64,000 nt of DNA from Marinimicrobium alkaliphilum (lineage in GTDB: Bacteria > Pseudomonadota > Gammaproteobacteria > Pseudomonadales > Cellvibrionaceae). The position numbers were made by a program, and so were the translations under genes. The stretch spans positions 1-64,000 of the forward strand of contig NZ_QGMQ01000001.1 of assembly GCF_003259155.1 (NCBI RefSeq), read 5' to 3'. Positions 49,469 to 58,838 of the stretch are shown piece after piece; positions within the stretch are counted from its first letter, which is position 1; each line of letters opens with the position of its first letter. The notes beneath the pieces are model-generated. The model ran no database searches. It saw only the letters and a list, made by a program, of their open reading frames with translations, and was not told the origin of the DNA.

Positions 49469-52201
49469 TCAGATCACTTCTACGGAAACATTGCCGTTGT
49501 CGCCGGGCTGAGTGCCGGCACGTTTGTCCAGTTGTTCGCGAATTTCTTTTTGCAGTGCGGCGCACAGTGCCGGGTCGCTCAAGGGTTCGCCCTGGCTGTC
49601 GGTAATGAAGAAAACGTCTTCAACCCGCTCGCCGAGCGTCGCAATCTTGGCGTTCTGTAGTTGTATATCAGATTGCATGAAGATGCGCCCGATACAGGCG
49701 AGCAGACCGGGGCGATCCGGACTGATGACTTCCAGTACCGTGTGACCGCTGACCATGTCGTTACTGATAGACGTGCGGGTGGGCACCGCAAAATACTTGA
49801 GTCGACGGGGCGTTCGGCGGCTGATCACTTCAGAGTAGTCATCCACGAGACTGAGTTCGTCGAGTAGCGCACTTTGAATGCGTTTGAGTTGCGTTTGATC
49901 GTCACCCAGTGGTTCGCCGTCCTGATTCAAGACAAAAAAAGTATCGACGGTGTAGCCGGACTTGGAGTTGTAAATCCGCGCATCCTGAATGCTCAGGTTG
50001 AGCTGGTCGAGGCCCGTCGCCACGGCGGCGAAGGCGTTGCGGCGGCCCTTGCTGCGAACGAAGACCTGGGTGGCACCGGCCAGTTCGCGACTGGTGGTGT
50101 TTTTGATCAGGACCAGTGGCTTGTCGCTATCGCTGTGGTGCAGCATGGCACTGGTATGCCAGGCAATATCCGACGGTGTCTCGCGCAAAAAGTATTCTTC
50201 ACCCATGTCGCTCCAGAGCCGCCAGGCCTGCTCGGGGGCAATTTTTTTGCGCTCCAGGCGGCGCAGGGCGGCCACCTGGGTCTCCTCGATCAGTTCCTGT
50301 TTGTCGACATTGTTTTCCAGACCGCGGCGCAGGGCGCGCTTGGTTTCCATGTACAACTGACGCATCAGACTGGCACGCCAGGTGTTCCACAGCTCCAGAT
50401 TGGTGCCGTTGATATCGGCTACGGTCAGGTTGTACAAGTAGTCCAGGTGCAGCTGATCGCCCACGTTGAGGGCGAAATTGTGAATCACTTCCGGGTCCGA
50501 CAGATCCTGTTTTTGCGACACGGAAGACATCAGCAGGTGCTTTTCCACCAGCCAGACCACCAGGCGGGTTTCGCGTGGCGAGATGCCGTGGCGCTGACAG
50601 AACAGCTCGGCATCGACGGCACCCAGTACCGAGTGGTCGCCGCCACGGCCTTTGCCGATATCGTGATAGAGGCCGGCAATGAACAGCAGCTCCATTTTGG
50701 GTAGGCGGGTCATGATGTGCGCCGCCACCGGGAACTCTTCTTTCGCCTCCGGCAACAAAAAATCGCATATGTTCTGCACGACCTTGAGCGTGTGGGCATC
50801 TACCGTATAGATATGGAAGAGGTCGTGTTGCATCTGGCCCGTGACCTGGCCGAACTCGGGCAGATAAAGCCCGAGAATCCCGTAGCGGGACATCCGTTTG
50901 AGTTGTGGCACCAGCGCCGCCGGGTGGCTGAACAGTTTGAGGAACAGCTGGGTATTTTCCGGGTTGCTGCGGAAGGCATCGTCGATCAGATGGCGGTTTT
51001 CCCGCAGCATGCGGATAGTGGAAGCGCGCACGCCTTCGATTTCCGGGTGCTGAGCCATGAGGACAAAAATTTCCAACAGGGCTGACGGCGATTCCTCAAA
51101 GACGTAAATGTGGGCGGCTTCAATATAGTTGTCACGCAACTGGAAACGCTCATTGAGCGGCACCACCTGTTGCCGTTGGCCTTTTTGCAAGACAACTTCG
51201 TGCAGGAACTGCAGAAGCACATCGTTCAGTTCGCGCAGGGCCAGTACCAGACGATAGTAGCGGTGCATAAACTGTTCGACCGCCAGGTTTTCGCTGTTGT
51301 CGCTGTAGCCAAACATTTTGGCCAGCTCGCGCTGGTGGTCGAACAACAGCCGCTCTTCCGCGCGTCCGGCGAGCATATGCAGGCCATAACGTACCCGCCA
51401 GAGAAACTCCTCGCCGTTGAGTAGCAGCGAAAATTCTTCTTCGGTAAAAAAGCCTTTGCCCTGGAGCTGTCGCAGGGTGCGCACCTGAAAGTAGCGCTTG
51501 GCGACCCAGCCGATCATCTGAATGTCGCGCAGGCCGCCGGGGGCGTTCTTGATGTTGGGTTCGAGGTTGTATTCGGTGTCGTTGTATTTCTGGTGGCGGT
51601 GGATCTGCTCATCCCATTTGGCCCGGAAGAACTCGTCCGCAGGCCAGAGCTGATCCGGGGCGGTGGCCGCCATCAGGCGCGGGTGCAGGGATTTATCACC
51701 CACCAGCGTGCGCGATTCCATGAGGTTGGTGGCCACGGTGATGTCTTCCCGGGCGATGGTGACGCACTCCTCGATGGTGCGCACGCCCTGGCCAATCTCC
51801 AGGCCGATATCCCACAACAGGGTCAGCAACCGTTCAATATAGGACTTGGCGCCGTCCAGGGTGTCGTTGCTGTCTGCCAGAATCAGCAGGTCGATATCCG
51901 AGTGGGGCAGGAGCTCGCAGCGGCCGTAACCGCCCACGGCTTCCAGGCTGATGCCCATGGGCCAGTCGAACTGGTGCCAGGCATAGTGCAGCATGCAGTC
52001 CACAAACAGGGCCCGCTCGTACACCAGGTTGCGGATGTCCTCGCCTTCCTTGAAGCGTTCATTGAATTGGCCGCTGGCCGCCGCGATGGCATCTTTGAAA
52101 ACGGTAATGCTGGGCTTTTCTGTCAGATCCCGTCGGAAACGCGATTGATCGAAGAAAAAGAGCGGTCTTTCAAAATAGGGCGCCATCTGGGGTGAGAGCA
52201 C
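49469..52201 (-). CDS. glnD: Bifunctional uridylyltransferase/uridylyl-removing enzyme GlnD
   Basis: A 910-residue nitrogen sensor that adds or removes UMP on PII proteins according to glutamine. The nucleotidyltransferase motif GGYGRCELLPHSDIDLLIL (about 88-106) carries the metal-binding acids; the HD phosphohydrolase domain has LYHDIGKGRGGDHS (about 510); and two ACT domains (from about 715 and 830) fill the C-terminus. Length is normal. It begins one base before the map stop, i.e. directly adjacent, and is followed by dapC. Confidence 0.95.
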   Translation of the reverse strand: MLSPQMAPYFERPLFFFDQSRFRRDLTEKPSITVFKDAIAAASGQFNERFKEGEDIRNLVYERALFVDCMLHYAWHQFDWPMGISLEAVGGYGRCELLPHSDIDLLILADSNDTLDGAKSYIERLLTLLWDIGLEIGQGVRTIEECVTIAREDITVATNLMESRTLVGDKSLHPRLMAATAPDQLWPADEFFRAKWDEQIHRHQKYNDTEYNLEPNIKNAPGGLRDIQMIGWVAKRYFQVRTLRQLQGKGFFTEEEFSLLLNGEEFLWRVRYGLHMLAGRAEERLLFDHQRELAKMFGYSDNSENLAVEQFMHRYYRLVLALRELNDVLLQFLHEVVLQKGQRQQVVPLNERFQLRDNYIEAAHIYVFEESPSALLEIFVLMAQHPEIEGVRASTIRMLRENRHLIDDAFRSNPENTQLFLKLFSHPAALVPQLKRMSRYGILGLYLPEFGQVTGQMQHDLFHIYTVDAHTLKVVQNICDFLLPEAKEEFPVAAHIMTRLPKMELLFIAGLYHDIGKGRGGDHSVLGAVDAELFCQRHGISPRETRLVVWLVEKHLLMSSVSQKQDLSDPEVIHNFALNVGDQLHLDYLYNLTVADINGTNLELWNTWRASLMRQLYMETKRALRRGLENNVDKQELIEETQVAALRRLERKKIAPEQAWRLWSDMGEEYFLRETPSDIAWHTSAMLHHSDSDKPLVLIKNTTSRELAGATQVFVRSKGRRNAFAAVATGLDQLNLSIQDARIYNSKSGYTVDTFFVLNQDGEPLGDDQTQLKRIQSALLDELSLVDDYSEVISRRTPRRLKYFAVPTRTSISNDMVSGHTVLEVISPDRPGLLACIGRIFMQSDIQLQNAKIATLGERVEDVFFITDSQGEPLSDPALCAALQKEIREQLDKRAGTQPGDNGNVSVEVI

Positions 52202-52972
52202 TTAAAAAGCTTCCTCGGAGCGGGCTGTGAGGACTTCTACGCCGTCAGCGGTCACCGCCATGGTGTGTTCCCACTGGGCGGACAGACGTCCGTCTTTGGT
52301 TTCTACGGTCCAGCCGTCACCCTTGAGCTTGGTGTGCGGCTTTCCGGCATTGATCATGGGCTCGATGGTAAAGACCATCCCTTCCTTGAGCTCCATACCG
52401 GTGCCGGGGCGACCGTAATGCAGAATCTGCGGATCTTCGTGGAATCCTGCGCCAATGCCGTGGCCGCAGTACTCCCGTACGACGGAGTAGTGATTGGCCT
52501 CGGCATGCTGCTGGATGACATGGCCGATATCGCCCAGGCGGCAGCCCGGCTTGACCAGCTCAATGCCCTTGTACATGCACTCCTGAGTGATGCGTACCAG
52601 ACGTTCCGCGTGGGGCGCGGCCTGGCCGACAAAGTACATTTTGCTGGTGTCGCCGTGGTAGCCGTCGTAAATGACGGTAACGTCGATATTGATGATATCG
52701 CCGTTTTTCAGGGTCTTCTTTTCCGACGGAATGCCGTGACAGACCACCTGGTTGATCGAGGTACAGATCGATTTGGGGAAGCCCCGGTAGCCCAGGCAGG
52801 CCGGGATGGCGTTCTGAACATTGACGATATGCTCGTGGCACAGCCGATCCAGCTCAGCGGTGGTGACGCCCGGCTGGACGTGTTCGCCGATCATTTCCAG
52901 CACTTCGGCCGCCATGCGGCCCGCGACGCGCATTTTCTCGATTTGTTCCGGTGTTTTGATAATGACTGACAT
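52202..52972 (-). CDS. map: Methionine aminopeptidase type I
   Basis: A 256-residue dimetal peptidase that removes initiator methionine. Metal ligands are visible in INIDVTVIYDGYHGDTSKM (two Asp), EYCGHGIGAGFHEDPQ (His), FTIEPMINAG (Glu) and QWEHTM-type SAQWEHTMAVTADGVEVLT (Glu). It is a short, Escherichia coli-like class Ia enzyme. In most relatives map stands divergent from rpsB with a short gap; here a GntR-family gene lies between them. Confidence 0.96.
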   Translation of the reverse strand: MSVIIKTPEQIEKMRVAGRMAAEVLEMIGEHVQPGVTTAELDRLCHEHIVNVQNAIPACLGYRGFPKSICTSINQVVCHGIPSEKKTLKNGDIINIDVTVIYDGYHGDTSKMYFVGQAAPHAERLVRITQECMYKGIELVKPGCRLGDIGHVIQQHAEANHYSVVREYCGHGIGAGFHEDPQILHYGRPGTGMELKEGMVFTIEPMINAGKPHTKLKGDGWTVETKDGRLSAQWEHTMAVTADGVEVLTARSEEAF

Positions 52973-53144
52973 GACGACCCGTCGGTTGAAGGTAAAAGCA
53001 CCATTCTAAACGATACTGGCGGGGTTCTACAGGGGGAGGGGAGCGAGGACGCTAAAAAGTGGCCTTACCAAAGGGGGTTTTCTGATAGCATTTGGTGTTT
53101 TGGCGGGCCTAAGCCCTCGAACCTTTAACCTGCGGAGTGAGTCA

Positions 53145-53855
53145 GTGGAGTTGAAAGCCATCAAAACAGACCGCCTCTATGTCAAGGTGGCGGGGCAGTT
53201 GTCACGCTTGATTTCGGACGGCCACCTGAAGCCGGGTGAGCGCTTTCCTTCCGAGCGGGAGCTGGCCGAGCGCCTGGGAGTCAGTCGACCGACCATTCGC
53301 GAGGCAATGATTGCCCTGGAGTTGTCCGGCTTGATAGAGATTCGGACCGGGTCGGGGATTTACGTGCTCAGTGCTAAACCGGCGCGGCTCCAACTGCGTG
53401 ATCGGGGGGTGGGGCCCTTCCAGGTGCTGGAGGCGCGCTTATTGGTTGAGCCTGAGGCCTGTGCGCTCGCCGCCGTGCGGATCACTGAGGAGCAGCTGCT
53501 CCGGTTGAGCGCCGCTTATCAGGCGATGGAGGCAGAGGATAAGAAGGGCAGTGTTACCGAGGCGGCCGATTGGTCATTTCACGGCATCATTGCCGAGGCA
53601 AGCCAAAACAGTGCGGTGCATGAAATGGTGGACTGGTTGTGGGAGCTGAGAAGCCGCTCTGAGCTGAGCACGGCTTTTATGAGTCGAATTCGGGACGAGG
53701 GGGTTCGTCCCGCCCTGGAGGAACATAAGGCCATTGTTCAGGCGCTGGTCCAGCGGGACCCTGAGGCGGCCCGGGCGGCGATGCGTGAACACCTTGAAAA
53801 TGCCATCAAGGCTGCCGCCTCCCATTTCGGCGATGTTTGGCCGGCGTCATCCTAG
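53145..53855 (+). CDS. GntR-family regulator, FadR/FCD subgroup
   Basis: A 236-residue transcription factor. The N-terminal winged helix (about residues 8-74) includes ERFPSERELAERLGVSRPTI and REAMIALELSGLIEIRTGSG; the C-terminal FCD domain (about 90-225) has VLEARLLVEPEACALAAVRI, WSFHGIIAEASQNSAVHEM with ligand-binding Asp/His positions, and HKAIVQALVQRDPEAARAAM with the final conserved His. FCD regulators usually control sugar-acid or organic-acid catabolism. A GTG at 53145 with GGAG upstream is preferred over a TTG at 53100. No catabolic partner is adjacent, so the target is unknown. Confidence 0.88.
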   Translation: MELKAIKTDRLYVKVAGQLSRLISDGHLKPGERFPSERELAERLGVSRPTIREAMIALELSGLIEIRTGSGIYVLSAKPARLQLRDRGVGPFQVLEARLLVEPEACALAAVRITEEQLLRLSAAYQAMEAEDKKGSVTEAADWSFHGIIAEASQNSAVHEMVDWLWELRSRSELSTAFMSRIRDEGVRPALEEHKAIVQALVQRDPEAARAAMREHLENAIKAAASHFGDVWPASS

Positions 53856-53884
53856 ATTTTCTTCCAATCAGGCCTAATCTGTGG

Positions 53885-53897
53885 TATAAAGCGCGCC
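53885..53897 (+). promoter_or_regulatory. Candidate rpsB promoter (-10 and GC-rich discriminator)
   Basis: TATAAA (53885-53890) preceded by TGTGG and followed by the GC-rich GCGCGCC is the layout of a strong, stringently controlled promoter for ribosomal genes. A -35 box is not well conserved. Confidence 0.5.
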
Positions 53898-54074
53898 TCC
53901 CAATTTTGTGTCAGCCTCCCGCAGGCGGCGTCCGAGTGGGGAAATCCCAGGTTTTTTGCCTGGTTTAATGAACCAAAAAACGTCACACATGCACCGTCAC
54001 GTGCAACCTGGGTGCCCTGCGGGGTTGGTTGTCGGGGTGTATGGAGGCCTAACCCGTACTAAAGGAAACTACTC
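53898..54074 (+). promoter_or_regulatory. rpsB leader, candidate autoregulatory (t44-type) structure
   Basis: About 175 bases of 5' leader contain a C/G-rich hairpin region (CCTCCCGCAGGCGGC), a T-rich hairpin (CCAGGTTTTTTGCCTGG) and AAAGGAAAC before the start. Gammaproteobacterial rpsB leaders carry a conserved RNA (t44) used for feedback by S2; its presence here is likely from position and structure but not proven. Confidence 0.5.
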
Positions 54075-54818
54075 ATGCCTAATGTAAGCATGCGCGAAAT
54101 GCTGCAAGCCGGTGTCCACTTCGGTCACCAAACCCGTTACTGGAACCCGAAGATGGATCAATACATCTTTGGTGCCCGTAACAAGATTCACATTATCAAC
54201 CTGGAGCAGACTGTTCCGGCCTTCAACGAAGTGTTGGAGCTGGTTACACAGATGGGCGCCCAGAAGAAAAAGATTCTGTTTGTTGGCACCAAGCGCGCCG
54301 CTCAGAAAACCATCAAAGAGCAGGCCGAGCGTGCCGGCCAGCCGTTTGTCAGCCATCGCTGGTTGGGCGGTATGCTGACCAACTACAAAACCATCCGCGT
54401 CTCCATTCGCCGTTACCGCGATCTGGAAGCTCAGAGTCAGGACGGTACGTTCGACAAGCTGACCAAGAAAGAAGCGCTGATGCGCACCCGTGAGATGGAG
54501 AAGCTTGAGCGCTCCATCGGCGGTATCAAGGACATGGGCGGCTTGCCCGACGCGCTGTTTGTTATCGATGTTGACCACGAGCGCATTGCCGTTCAGGAAG
54601 CCAACAAGCTGGGTATTCCGGTTATCGGCATTGTCGACACCAACAGCAATCCGGACGGTGTTGATCACGTGATCCCGGGTAACGATGACGCCATCCGCGC
54701 CATCAAGTTGTATGTCAGTGCCATTGCTGATGCCTGCCTGGAAGGCGGTAAATCAGCACAGGCCGTGCCCAACAAAGATGAGTACGTTGCTGCTGAAGGC
54801 GAAGCCGCCGCCGAGTAA
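54075..54818 (+). CDS. rpsB: 30S ribosomal protein S2
   Basis: A 247-residue ribosomal protein. [20 protein letters not shown] and [20 protein letters not shown] are the conserved start, [20 protein letters not shown] and [18 protein letters not shown] follow, and [20 protein letters not shown] and [20 protein letters not shown] complete the S2 signature. It is the first gene of the operon running to bamA; a terminator or attenuator lies between it and tsf. Confidence 0.98.
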   Translation: MPNVSMREMLQAGVHFGHQTRYWNPKMDQYIFGARNKIHIINLEQTVPAFNEVLELVTQMGAQKKKILFVGTKRAAQKTIKEQAERAGQPFVSHRWLGGMLTNYKTIRVSIRRYRDLEAQSQDGTFDKLTKKEALMRTREMEKLERSIGGIKDMGGLPDALFVIDVDHERIAVQEANKLGIPVIGIVDTNSNPDGVDHVIPGNDDAIRAIKLYVSAIADACLEGGKSAQAVPNKDEYVAAEGEAAAE

Positions 54819-54854
54819 GGCGCCGGTATCCCCTCGGGGAGCAAGCGAACTGCG

Positions 54855-54879
54855 AAAAGGGGGCTTGGCCCCCTTTTTT
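54855..54879 (+). terminator. Terminator or attenuator between rpsB and tsf
   Basis: GGGGGC (54859-54864), loop TTG, GCCCCC (54868-54873) then six T, with four A before the stem. It would reduce tsf transcription relative to rpsB. Confidence 0.88.
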
Positions 54880-54916
54880 AAAGAGTTTTAACTGATCGAG
54901 TTAAGAGGACAGATTC

Positions 54917-55786
54917 ATGGCAGCTATTTCTGCTTCTATGGTAAAAGAACTGCGCGAGCGCACCAGCCTGGGCATGATGGAGTGCAAAAAAGCACTGACT
55001 GAAGCCGGTGGCGACATCGAGAAAGCGATCGAAGATCTGCGTAAAGCCAGTGGCCTGAAGGCCGCTAAAAAAGCCGACCGTACTGCGGCTGACGGTGTTG
55101 TGACCGTGAAAACCGCCGACGATAACAGCTATGCGGTTGTCGTTGAGGTGAACAGCGAAACCGACTTTGTGGCTCGCGACACCGGCTTTCTGGACTTTGT
55201 TGGTCAAGTGGCTGACAAGGCTTTCGCCGACAAGCAAACCGACGTTGCCGCCCTGATGGCCGGCGACCTGGAAAGTGCTCGCGAAGCGCTGGTTCAGAAA
55301 ATTGGCGAGAACATCAGCGTCCGCCGTGTGAACCTGGTTGAAGGTGGTGTTGTGGGTGGCTATGTGCACTCCAATAACCGCATCGCCGTGGTTGTCCAGC
55401 TTCAAGGCGGTAACGAAGAGCTGGCGCGCGACGTGGCTATGCATGTAGCCGCTGTCAGCCCGCAGGTGGTCAAGCCTGAAGATATGCCTCAGGATGTCGT
55501 GGAAAAAGAGAAGGAAATCATCAAGGCCCAGCCGGATATGGAAGGCAAGCCCGCCGAAATCGTTGATAAAATGATCGGTGGCCGGATCAAGAAGTTCCTG
55601 AAAGAGAACAGCCTGATCGAGCAGCCGTTCGTGAAAAATCCCGAAATCAGTGTAGGTCAGCTGGTCAAGGACGCGGGTGCCAGCGTCGAGAGCTTTATCC
55701 GCTTTGAAGTGGGTGAGGGGATCGAGAAGGAATCCGTGGACTTTGCGGCGGAAGTGGCTGCACAGGTTCAGGCCTCCAAGGGCTAA
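54917..55786 (+). CDS. tsf: Elongation factor Ts
   Basis: A 289-residue guanine nucleotide exchange factor for EF-Tu. [20 protein letters not shown] and [20 protein letters not shown] form the N-terminal domain, and [14 protein letters not shown] carries the TDFV motif that contacts EF-Tu. The rest is the two-part core domain with the usual length for gammaproteobacteria. AGAGGACAG lies upstream of the ATG. A strong terminator follows. Confidence 0.98.
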   Translation: MAAISASMVKELRERTSLGMMECKKALTEAGGDIEKAIEDLRKASGLKAAKKADRTAADGVVTVKTADDNSYAVVVEVNSETDFVARDTGFLDFVGQVADKAFADKQTDVAALMAGDLESAREALVQKIGENISVRRVNLVEGGVVGGYVHSNNRIAVVVQLQGGNEELARDVAMHVAAVSPQVVKPEDMPQDVVEKEKEIIKAQPDMEGKPAEIVDKMIGGRIKKFLKENSLIEQPFVKNPEISVGQLVKDAGASVESFIRFEVGEGIEKESVDFAAEVAAQVQASKG

Positions 55787-55829
55787 AACCGGCGGTTGGC
55801 CCGGTGTGCCCGGGCCAGATCGCAGACGC

Positions 55830-55864
55830 AAAAAAGAGGCAGGGGTGCGCCCCTACCTCTTTTT
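55830..55864 (+). terminator. Rho-independent terminator after tsf
   Basis: AAAAAGAGG-C-AGGGG pairs with CCCCT-A-CCTCTTTTT around a short loop, ending in a T-run; it separates tsf from pyrH. Confidence 0.93.
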
Positions 55865-55944
55865 GCTGTTAAACTGCACCCTATTTAATCGGGTGGCCCG
55901 ATGGGCGGCCCGATAACCCCTTGTTTTCGCGCCAGGAGATGCCC

Positions 55945-56688
55945 ATGCCCAACCCCAGAGACAAGAAGTACAAGCGCATATTGCTGAAGCTCAGCGGAGA
56001 AGAGCTTATGGGGTCTGAGGGGTTTGGTATCGACCCCAGAGTACTGGATAAAATGGCGCTCGAAATCGGCCAGCTGGTCGGCATCGGCGTGCAGGTCGGC
56101 CTGGTCATCGGCGGCGGCAACCTGTTTCGCGGTGCGGCTCTGAGTGCGGCCGGCCTGGATCGTGTCACCGGCGACCATATGGGCATGCTTGCGACGGTCA
56201 TGAACGCGCTGGCTATGCGCGATGCGCTTGAGCGCTCTAACATCTCCTCGCGGGTCATGTCTGCGATTCCCATGAGCGGTATCGTCGAACATTACGACCG
56301 ACGCAGCGCCATTCGCGCGCTGATTGCGGGCGAAGTCGTGATTTTTGCGGCGGGCACCGGCAACCCTTTCTTTACCACCGACTCGGCGGCCTGTCTGCGC
56401 GGCATTGAGGTCGAGGCGGATATCGTGCTCAAGGCCACCAAGGTTGATGGCGTTTACACCGCCGACCCGATGAAAGACCCGAGCGCCACCAAATACGATC
56501 GACTGACCTATGACAAAGTGCTGGAAGACAAGCTCGGCGTCATGGATTTGACTGCCATCTGCCTGTGCCGCGATCACGATATGCCGGTACGGGTGTTCCG
56601 TATGAATAAAAGCGGTGCGCTGCTCAACATTGTTGTGGGCAGCAATGAAGGCACCGTGATTGAAGAAGGAAAATCCCATGCTGAATGA
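55945..56688 (+). CDS. pyrH: Uridylate kinase
   Basis: A 247-residue UMP kinase of the amino acid kinase fold that phosphorylates UMP in pyrimidine synthesis. [60 protein letters not shown]-type [20 protein letters not shown] and [20 protein letters not shown] are conserved. AGGAG six bases upstream supports the ATG at 55945 over one two codons earlier. Its end overlaps the frr start. Confidence 0.97.
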   Translation: MPNPRDKKYKRILLKLSGEELMGSEGFGIDPRVLDKMALEIGQLVGIGVQVGLVIGGGNLFRGAALSAAGLDRVTGDHMGMLATVMNALAMRDALERSNISSRVMSAIPMSGIVEHYDRRSAIRALIAGEVVIFAAGTGNPFFTTDSAACLRGIEVEADIVLKATKVDGVYTADPMKDPSATKYDRLTYDKVLEDKLGVMDLTAICLCRDHDMPVRVFRMNKSGALLNIVVGSNEGTVIEEGKSHAE

Positions 56689-57235
56689 CTTGAAAAACGA
56701 TGCCGAAGCCCGGATGAAAAAGTCCCTGGAGGCTCTGGGCAATAACTTCAACAAGATTCGTACCGGTCGCGCCCACCCGAGCCTGCTGGACGGCTTGACC
56801 GTGCCTTACTACGGGGTTGATACCCCGTTGAGTCAGGTCGGTAATGTCGGTGTCGAAGATTCGCGCACCCTGACGGTGACGCCCTGGGAGAAGACCCTGG
56901 TTCCCGAAGTCGAAAAGGCCATCATGAAGTCGGATTTGGGGCTCAACCCGTCGACCAATGGCGGTGTTATCCGTATTCCGCTGCCGGCTTTGACCGAGGA
57001 AACCCGTAAGAACTATATCAAGCAGGCCAAGGCCGAGGCTGAAGGCGCGCGAGTATCTGTGCGCAGCGTTCGCCGTGACGTGCTCAATGATGTCAAGGCG
57101 CTGCTGAAAGACAAAGAAGTCAGTGAAGATGACGAGCGTCGGTTCCAGGACGATGTGCAAAAAATTACCGACAAGTACATCGCCGAAATCGATAAGGCAC
57201 TGAGTGCCAAAGAAGCCGATTTGATGGAAATCTAA
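56678..57235 (+). CDS. frr: Ribosome recycling factor
   Basis: A 185-residue factor that, with EF-G, splits the ribosome after termination. [20 protein letters not shown] and [20 protein letters not shown] are diagnostic, and the length is standard. The ATG at 56678 overlaps the last codons of pyrH, and AAGGAAA lies upstream, so the two are translationally linked. Confidence 0.98.
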   Translation: MLNDLKNDAEARMKKSLEALGNNFNKIRTGRAHPSLLDGLTVPYYGVDTPLSQVGNVGVEDSRTLTVTPWEKTLVPEVEKAIMKSDLGLNPSTNGGVIRIPLPALTEETRKNYIKQAKAEAEGARVSVRSVRRDVLNDVKALLKDKEVSEDDERRFQDDVQKITDKYIAEIDKALSAKEADLMEI

Positions 57236-57255
57236 GACCGCCCTGGGAGCTTTTT

Positions 57256-57987
57256 GTGTCCGACAACCCTCTGCGCCATATCGCGATTATCATGGATGGC
57301 AACAACCGGTGGGCGAAGCAGCAGGGCTTGTCCGGGGTGGCCGGGCACAAAGTCGGTGTCGAGCGGATTCGCGACGTGTTGTCGGCGTGTCAGGAGCTCG
57401 GTGTCGAGGTGCTGACGCTGTTTGCCTTCAGTAGTGAAAACTGGAAGCGCCCGCGCCCGGAAGTCGAGGCGCTGATGTCGCTGTTCCTGCTGTACCTCAA
57501 GCAGGAGGTCAAGGAACTGCACAAGAAGAACATTCGCCTCAAAGTTATTGGCAACCGGAGCCGTTTCAGTTCGGCCATTCGTACAGCGATTGAGCGAGCC
57601 GAAACATTGACCCAGGACGGGGAGGTCACACTGGTGATCGCGGCGGATTACGGCGGGCAATGGGATATTGCGCAGGCGGCTCAGGCTTTGGCGGCTGAGG
57701 TGGCTGCGGGCCGTTTGGCGCCAGAGGCGATCGACGAGGCCCTGCTGAGCCAGCGCCTGACGACGGCGGCATTGCCGGCGCCGGATCTTCTGATCCGCAC
57801 CGGGGGTGAGGTGCGCATCAGTAACTTTTTGCTCTGGCAGAGCGCTTACACCGAATTGTACTTTACCGATACGCTCTGGCCGGATTTTGGTGGCGCAGCC
57901 TTGCACGCTGCGGCTGAGGATTACCGTCGCCGGCAGCGGCGCTTCGGCAAGACCACGGAACAAATAAAAGGACAACATCATGCTTAA
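57256..57987 (+). CDS. uppS: Undecaprenyl pyrophosphate synthase
   Basis: A 243-residue cis-prenyltransferase that makes the C55 lipid carrier for peptidoglycan. HIAIIMDGNNRWAKQQGLSG has the catalytic Asp, LTLFAFSSENWKRP is the substrate-binding block, and LLIRTGGEVRISNFLLWQSA and YTELYFTDTLWPDF close the fold. It starts with GTG and overlaps the cdsA start by eight bases. Confidence 0.97.
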   Translation: MSDNPLRHIAIIMDGNNRWAKQQGLSGVAGHKVGVERIRDVLSACQELGVEVLTLFAFSSENWKRPRPEVEALMSLFLLYLKQEVKELHKKNIRLKVIGNRSRFSSAIRTAIERAETLTQDGEVTLVIAADYGGQWDIAQAAQALAAEVAAGRLAPEAIDEALLSQRLTTAALPAPDLLIRTGGEVRISNFLLWQSAYTELYFTDTLWPDFGGAALHAAAEDYRRRQRRFGKTTEQIKGQHHA

Positions 57988-58831
57988 ACAGCGGGTCATT
58001 ACTGGCGTTATTCTGGCGGCTGCGTTTTTGGCGGCGCTGGTCTTTCTGCCCGTTCCGCTGTTCAGTGCCTTTGCCGCGCTGGTGGTATTGATCGGGGCCT
58101 GGGAGTGGGCCAACCTGGCCGGTTTTGTTCAGCGTTGGGCGCGCGGGCTGTACGTGGCCATCGCTGCCGGCGCCTTGGTGGCTCTGGCCCTTCGGTTTGA
58201 GTTTGTCAGCCTTGGTGCGGTCCCCTTTGAAGCCTCCCGTGAGGAGGACATCCAATGGATTCTGATGATGGGCTGCATTTGGTGGGCGGTGGCGCTGCTG
58301 TGGGTGCAATCCTACCCAAACAGCGCGCTCCTGTGGGGGCAGCCGTTTACCCGCGCGATCATGGGCCTGTTGACTCTGATCCCGGCATGGGTGGCGCTAA
58401 GCTACGTGCGTGCGCTCGATCAGGGCGTGTGGTTGATTTTGCTGGCGGTGGCGATTGTCGCTTTTGCGGATATCGGGGGTTATTTTGCCGGTCGCCGCTG
58501 GGGTAAGCGCAAGCTGGCCCCCAAGGTCAGCCCGGGCAAGACCTGGGAAGGTTTTGCGGGCGGGCTGGTGGCCAACCTGATTCTGGCGTTGTTGGTGGCC
58601 CTGGTCTCCGGTGCGAGCTTGCCATTGCTGTTGGTGTTGGTGCTCTCTACCAGCCTGGTGTCAGTGCTCGGTGACTTGGTCGAAAGCATGATGAAGCGTC
58701 ACCGAGGCGTGAAGGACAGCAGCGCTTTGTTGCCTGGGCATGGGGGCATTCTCGACCGCGTCGACAGTTTGACCGCTGCTGCCCCGGTGTACGCACTGGT
58801 GTTGCTGGTTGCCGGGGGCACCCTCGGGTAG
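57980..58831 (+). CDS. cdsA: Phosphatidate cytidylyltransferase
   Basis: A 283-residue membrane enzyme that forms CDP-diacylglycerol. It has about eight helices, and the signature [20 protein letters not shown] then GILDRVDS near the C-terminus carries the catalytic Lys and Asp residues. AAAAGGACAAC lies before the ATG at 57980. It continues the uppS-cdsA-dxr run in the usual order. Confidence 0.96.
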   Translation: MLKQRVITGVILAAAFLAALVFLPVPLFSAFAALVVLIGAWEWANLAGFVQRWARGLYVAIAAGALVALALRFEFVSLGAVPFEASREEDIQWILMMGCIWWAVALLWVQSYPNSALLWGQPFTRAIMGLLTLIPAWVALSYVRALDQGVWLILLAVAIVAFADIGGYFAGRRWGKRKLAPKVSPGKTWEGFAGGLVANLILALLVALVSGASLPLLLVLVLSTSLVSVLGDLVESMMKRHRGVKDSSALLPGHGGILDRVDSLTAAAPVYALVLLVAGGTLG

Positions 58832-58838
58832 TTCGCCT

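Noticed and set aside
49874-50704. Antisense frame over glnD
   Set aside because: GlnD is complete and well conserved on the minus strand; the plus-strand frame has no recognisable domain.
55885-56754. Antisense frame over pyrH
   Set aside because: No recognisable domain and complete overlap with a core gene; a codon-bias artefact.
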